A stretch of DNA of 64,000 nucleotides, from the NCBI RefSeq assembly GCF_010093185.1, contig NZ_PDWL01000015.1, positions 1-64,000 of the forward strand, written 5' to 3'. Below are positions 60,161-64,000 of this stretch, piece by piece (within the stretch, counting starts at the first letter, position 1; the number at the start of each line of letters is the position of its first letter). The position numbers and the translations under genes were made by a program. Below the pieces are notes generated by a model, which was not told where the DNA came from, did not search any database, and saw nothing but the letters and a program-made list of their open reading frames with translations. Source of the stretch: Pseudoxanthomonas jiangsuensis (lineage in GTDB: Bacteria > Pseudomonadota > Gammaproteobacteria > Xanthomonadales > Xanthomonadaceae).

Positions 60161-61831
60161 TCAATCCGCCATCAGCTCCGCCAGCCGCGCGCGCAGGTCG
60201 GCGCGGGTCAGCGGCGCGTCGAAGAACAGCACCCGCACGCCGTGCGCCGGCACCTCGGCGCGCAGGCGCCTGCCGACCTCGACCTTCTCGCCGCTGAAGC
60301 CGTCGCGCCAGGTCCCGGCCTGCAGGTACCTGGACACCTTCAGCGTGCGTGCCCGGTCGCCCTTGTTGAGCAGCACCAGCGCGGTCTGCGCGGTGTCGCC
60401 GTGCTGGTAGACGCGGTAGAACGCGGCGGTGTCGCCGGCCAGGCGCAGGTTGAACTGCAGGCCGCGCTGCAGGGCTGGAGACTCGCGGCGCAGGGTCGCG
60501 ATCCGCTTCAGCGCCTGGAAGATCGGGCTGGCCGGCGCCGCGTCGATCCGCGCCTGGCCGAAGTAGGCGCGATTGCCCGCATGCTCGACATGGCCGCGCA
60601 TGAAGCCGACCTCCGAGCCGTAGTAGACCACCGGGATGCCGCGCGCGGTGAACAGCCAGTTGTGGGCGTCGATGAAGCCGTTGTCGTCGGCCGGGTCCAG
60701 CCGGCGCATGTCGTGGTTGTCGTAGAAGGTCGCCAGGTCGTAGGGATTGGCGTAGGGACCGTCCTCCAGGTACAGCGCGCTGTCCATGCGCTGGAAGCCG
60801 GCGCGCTTGCGCCCGAACACCGCGACCATCGCCTCCTTCATCGGGAAGTCGAGCACGCTGATCCCGCCGTTCTCCGGCAGCGTGTACGGGGCGATGTGGC
60901 TGGCCTCGTTGTCGAAGGCCTCGCCGAACATGTACATGCCCGGATGCTCGGCCCGCACCCGGTCGGCGAACGCCTTCCAGAACGCGAACGGCTGGTGGCG
61001 GATGGTGTCGATCCGCAAGGCGTCCACGCCCTGCCCGATCCACTTCAGGTAGGCGCTCACCAGGTAGTCCATCACCTCCGGGTTGTCGGCGTTGAGGTCG
61101 GACAGCTCGGCCAGTTCCGGGGCGGTGTTGTAGAAGCGGTGCAGCGGGTTGTGGACCGGGTCCAGCTGCGAGGGATGCAGGTTCTGGTGGTCGGCCACCA
61201 GCTTTCCGTCGGCGTCGAACAGCTGGCCGAACTGCGGCTGCGCCACCGGCATGCTGAAGGCCGGCGAACCATGGTTGCCGACCACGTCGAGGATGGTCTT
61301 CAGGCCGTGCGCCTTCAGGCCCCGGTTCAGCGCGGCGAAGTCCAGGCCGGGGCTGGGCAGGTGCTCGTCCAGGCGGTGAAAGTTGATCGCCCAGTAGCCG
61401 TGGTAGCCGGTCTTGCCGCGGTCGGTGTTGAAACCGGTGCAGGTGATCTCCTTGCCGCCGGTGAAAGCCTGGTCCGGGTTGTCCACGATCGGGCTGGTCC
61501 ACACCGCGGTGAAGCCCAGGTCGCGGATGTAGCCGGCGTTGTCGAGCAGGCCGCGGAAATCGCCGCCCAGGTAGCCGACGTTGCCGACCGTCCCGTCGCA
61601 CGGCGGCAAGGGCACGTCGAAGGTACGGTGCTCGCCGCCCTGGTCGCGGTGGTCGTTGCCCGGGTCGCCGTTGACGAAGCGATCGGTGAGGACGAAGTAG
61701 ACCGCCTCCTGCGCGAACGGCTCCAGGGTGCCGTGGAATTCCTCGGCCGCCGCCGCGGGCAAGCCGCTGCCGGCCAGTGCCAGGCCTGCAGCCAGCGCGC
61801 CCAGGCGCGCGCGGATCATCGTCGCGCTCAT
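60161..61831 (-). CDS. Exported GH13 alpha-amylase family enzyme
   Basis: A 556-residue periplasmic or secreted glycoside hydrolase family 13 enzyme. The signal peptide is ARLGALAAGLALAGSGLPAAAA. The barrel starts AVYFVLTDRFVNGDPGNDHR. GVDALRIDTIRHQ has the nucleophile aspartate, MYMFGEAFDN the acid/base glutamate, and TFYDNHDMRRLD the transition-state aspartate. ILDVVGNHGSPAF is region I. The start resembles cyclomaltodextrin glucanotransferase-type enzymes, but the carbohydrate-binding C-terminal domains are missing, so a maltodextrin-degrading amylase or glucosidase is more likely. It overlaps the transporter gene by four bases. Confidence 0.92.
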   Translation of the reverse strand: MSATMIRARLGALAAGLALAGSGLPAAAAEEFHGTLEPFAQEAVYFVLTDRFVNGDPGNDHRDQGGEHRTFDVPLPPCDGTVGNVGYLGGDFRGLLDNAGYIRDLGFTAVWTSPIVDNPDQAFTGGKEITCTGFNTDRGKTGYHGYWAINFHRLDEHLPSPGLDFAALNRGLKAHGLKTILDVVGNHGSPAFSMPVAQPQFGQLFDADGKLVADHQNLHPSQLDPVHNPLHRFYNTAPELAELSDLNADNPEVMDYLVSAYLKWIGQGVDALRIDTIRHQPFAFWKAFADRVRAEHPGMYMFGEAFDNEASHIAPYTLPENGGISVLDFPMKEAMVAVFGRKRAGFQRMDSALYLEDGPYANPYDLATFYDNHDMRRLDPADDNGFIDAHNWLFTARGIPVVYYGSEVGFMRGHVEHAGNRAYFGQARIDAAPASPIFQALKRIATLRRESPALQRGLQFNLRLAGDTAAFYRVYQHGDTAQTALVLLNKGDRARTLKVSRYLQAGTWRDGFSGEKVEVGRRLRAEVPAHGVRVLFFDAPLTRADLRARLAELMAD

Positions 61832-63300
61832 GCCCGCACCTCCTGCCCGCCCTGGCGCGGCACCGCGAGCATGGCGACCGCCGCCAGCAGCAGGCTCAGC
61901 CCGCCCAGGCCCAGCGCCCACAGTGGCTGGCCGCCGAACAGGAACCGCAGCAGGAAGCCGAGCAGGCTGGCCGCCACCAGCTGCGGGATGACGATGAAGA
62001 AGTTGAACAGGCCCATGTAGGTTCCCATCTTGGTGGCAGGAAGGCAGTCGGACAGCATCACGTAGGGCAGCGACAGGATCGAGGCCCAGGCGAAGCCCAC
62101 TCCGGCCATCGACAGCAGCAGCCAGTGCGGGTCGCGGACCAGCAGGAACGAGAGGAAGCCGGCCGCGCCCAGGCACAGGTTGAGGCCATGGCTGGCGCGC
62201 ACGCCCAGGGTGCGCACCATCCACGGGATCGCCACCGCCGCCACCGCCGCGAAGCCGTTGTAGGCGGCGAACAGCACCCCGACCCAGTTGGCGCCCTCGT
62301 TGTAGGCGTCCGAGGTCGGGTCCTGGCTGCCGAAGTGGACGCCGGTCACCGCCGCGGTGGTGTAGATCCACATCGCGAACAGGGCGAACCAGGAGAAGAA
62401 CTGGACCACCGCCAGCCGGCGCATGGCCAGCGGCATCGCCCGCAGGTCGGCGACGATCGTCGGCAGCATGCCTCCGGGCCGCAACGCGCGCGCCAGCAGC
62501 AGCAGCGCGCCGTAGCCGGCGAGCATGCCGGCCAGCACGTACAGCATCCGGTCCCAGCCGCGCGCGGCGATCAGCGCCGCCAGGGCTACGCCGGCCAACA
62601 GCCAGGCCACGGCGGCCATCGCCGGGGCGGGCGCCCGCGGCGCGACCGCGACCGCGCCGCCATGCCGCGCCAGCAACTCCGGCGGATACTCGCGGCTGCG
62701 CAGCACGGTCCAGCCGATCGCGCCGAACAGCACCGCGCCGCCGAGGTAGAACGCATAGCGCACCGTGTCCGGCACCTCGCCGGGACCGGCGGTGTTGGCG
62801 ACCCCGGCCTTGGCCAGCAGCCACGGCAAAAGGCTGGCCACGACCGAGCCGACGCCGATGAAGAAGCTCTGCATCGCGAACCCGGCCGGCCTCTGCGCCG
62901 GCGGCAGCTGGTCGCCGACGAAGGCGCGGAACGGCTCCATCGAGATGTTGATCGAGGCGTCCAGGATCCACAGCGTGCCGGCCGCGATCCACAGCGCCGG
63001 CGAATTCGGCATCACGAACAGCGCCAGGGTCGCCAGGATCGCGCCGGCAAGGAAGTACGGCCGGCGCCGGCCCAGACGGGTCCAGGTGCGGTCGGAGAAG
63101 TAGCCGACCACCGGCTGCACCAGCAGGCCGGTCAGCGGCGCGGCGATCCAGAGCCCGGGCACCTGGTCGATGTCGGCGCCCAGGGTCTGGAAGATGCGGC
63201 TGACGTTGGCGTTCTGCAGGGCCAGCCCGAACTGGATGCCCAGGAAGCCGAAGCACATGTTCCAGATCTGCCAGAACGACAGGCGCGGTTTGCTTTCCAT
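61828..63300 (-). CDS. MFS sugar transporter (maltose/maltodextrin type)
   Basis: A 490-residue major facilitator protein with about 12 membrane segments. FWQIWNMCFGFLGIQFGLALQNANVSRIFQTLGA, LTGLLVQPVVGYFSDRTWTRLGRRRPYFL and the inner repeat PYVMLSDCLPATKMGTYMGLFNFFIVIPQL match the glycoside/sucrose-type symporters that carry maltose in xanthomonads. It probably imports the oligosaccharides released by the downstream amylase, with which it is translationally coupled (ATGA). Confidence 0.9.
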   Translation of the reverse strand: MESKPRLSFWQIWNMCFGFLGIQFGLALQNANVSRIFQTLGADIDQVPGLWIAAPLTGLLVQPVVGYFSDRTWTRLGRRRPYFLAGAILATLALFVMPNSPALWIAAGTLWILDASINISMEPFRAFVGDQLPPAQRPAGFAMQSFFIGVGSVVASLLPWLLAKAGVANTAGPGEVPDTVRYAFYLGGAVLFGAIGWTVLRSREYPPELLARHGGAVAVAPRAPAPAMAAVAWLLAGVALAALIAARGWDRMLYVLAGMLAGYGALLLLARALRPGGMLPTIVADLRAMPLAMRRLAVVQFFSWFALFAMWIYTTAAVTGVHFGSQDPTSDAYNEGANWVGVLFAAYNGFAAVAAVAIPWMVRTLGVRASHGLNLCLGAAGFLSFLLVRDPHWLLLSMAGVGFAWASILSLPYVMLSDCLPATKMGTYMGLFNFFIVIPQLVAASLLGFLLRFLFGGQPLWALGLGGLSLLLAAVAMLAVPRQGGQEVRA

Positions 63301-63416
63301 CGAGCGGTTCCCCCCTCCGGGAATCGTGGATGCGATGCGGCGCCGGCGATGGGACTGCAATGCCGGCGCGGTTCGCGGCCATGGTAGAGGCGTGCCGCAG
63401 CACGCGCACGGCCGCT

Positions 63417-63432
63417 GCATACGTATTCATGC
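63417..63432. promoter_or_regulatory. Candidate LacI-family operator
   Basis: ATACGTAT (63419-63426) is a perfect palindrome centred on CG, as in LacI-family operators, within a partly symmetric GCAT-N8-ATGC. It lies in the 229-base region between the divergent transporter and debranching-enzyme genes, where a maltose regulator would act. Confidence 0.35.
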
Positions 63433-63529
63433 GTCCCGCCCGGCCGGATGGCATGCATCGCGTGGAATAGTGACGGGCCGCTCCGGGACACGTGCCAGCG
63501 GAGCATCGACGAAGGCCTGGGAGGGCACG

Positions 63530-64000
63530 ATGCGACATCGGACAGGCGGCGGCGACAGCCGTCGCGAATCAGGCCGCGCCGCCAAGGCATTGCGGTGCTG
63601 GCTGGCGGCCGTGCTGCTGCCGGCCTGCAACGCGGCCGCGGCACAGCCTTCCACCCTGCCGGCCGCGGCCTGTGACGCACCCACGCATGCCACGGTCCTG
63701 GCCGCCGATCCGCAGGCGCCCTCCGAGGCCCGCGCGCTGTGGCTGGACCGGCGCACTTTGCGCTGGCCGGGCGCCGCGCCTGGATCGCGCTACCGCCTGT
63801 ACCACGCGCCCGCCGGCGGCATCGTCGCCCTGCCCGGCCGGCGCGTGACCGGCGCGGCCGGCGCGATCGCCCTGCGGCCTGCCGCCGAGCCCGGCGCGGA
63901 CGTGCGCCGCCGCTTCGCCTGGGCCGGCGACGGCGCCACCCTGGCGCTCGACGCCGGCGACGCCACCCTGCGCGAACTGCATCGCCAGGCCCAGGTGCTG
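63530..64000 (+). CDS. Probable pullulanase-type enzyme, N-terminal fragment (cut by window end)
   Basis: An open frame of 157 codons running off the right edge, starting ATG at 63530 with GGGAGGG upstream. After a basic, unusually long N-region comes a signal sequence, RCWLAAVLLPACNAAAAQ; LLPAC could serve as a lipobox. The mature start, ARALWLDRRTLRWPGAAPGS and YRLYHAPAGGIVALPGRRV, resembles the N-terminal modules of pullulanase-type alpha-1,6-glucosidases of xanthomonads. Its position in the amylase locus fits a debranching role. The catalytic domain is outside the window, so the call is tentative. Confidence 0.5.
   Translation, partial: MRHRTGGGDSRRESGRAAKALRCWLAAVLLPACNAAAAQPSTLPAAACDAPTHATVLAADPQAPSEARALWLDRRTLRWPGAAPGSRYRLYHAPAGGIVALPGRRVTGAAGAIALRPAAEPGADVRRRFAWAGDGATLALDAGDATLRELHRQAQVL

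Overview
This window is chromosomal DNA of a high-GC gammaproteobacterium of the family Xanthomonadaceae (Xanthomonas, Luteimonas, Pseudoxanthomonas, Lysobacter and relatives). The main evidence is a gum (xanthan-type exopolysaccharide) operon whose GumK and GumH closely match, from memory, those of Xanthomonas campestris. It sits beside the same neighbours as in Xanthomonas: thrS-infC-rpmI-rplT-pheS-pheT-ihfA-merR-tRNA-Pro. The genus is not resolved. Coding density is very high, many genes overlap by 1 to 17 bases, and no insertion sequence, phage or CRISPR array was seen. The left edge (about bases 1-39) is a degraded Nextera transposase adapter, so the window starts at a contig end. The right edge cuts through a gene.

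Layout. 1-5.1 kb: a CNNM/CorC-type membrane protein, an ExoD-family protein, and a coupled pair made of a PhnD-like periplasmic binding protein and a GGDEF-EAL membrane protein. 5.1-13.4 kb: trmJ and suhB (divergent), a nested inverted-repeat element at 6969-7142, the queA-tgt-yajC-secD-secF block, and an Lrp/AsnC regulator. 13.6-15.1 kb: a class III aminotransferase. 15.1-20.9 kb: a phosphorus-scavenging group, with an exported operon (phytase-like lipoprotein, metallophosphoesterase, periplasmic pyrophosphatase) divergent from an acidic TonB-dependent receptor. 21-34.5 kb: mostly housekeeping and envelope genes (upp, a GH9 glucanase, MAPEG, MBL hydrolase, ggt, yfhL, coaD, rsmD, ftsY, mutY, yggX, HNH nuclease, lipoproteins, lipocalin, tRNA-Phe), then dxs to 36.5 kb.

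36.5-50.4 kb: the gum operon on the minus strand, gumB-C-D-E-F-H-I-J-K-L-M, followed by gumN. Export proteins (GumB, GumC), priming transferase (GumD), polymerase (GumE), flippase (GumJ), all glycosyltransferases for a pentasaccharide repeat (GumD, GumM, GumH, GumK, GumI), one acetyltransferase (GumF) and the pyruvyl transferase (GumL) are present. The second acetyltransferase, GumG, is absent. A xanthan-like polymer that is pyruvylated and acetylated at one position is the natural prediction.

50.9-58.9 kb: tRNA-Pro, merR, ihfA and the translation operon, with several hairpins that look like attenuators or processing sites and an infC that starts with ATC. 59-64 kb: a maltodextrin/starch locus with a LacI regulator, an exported GH13 amylase, an MFS sugar transporter and the first 157 codons of a probable pullulanase-type enzyme.
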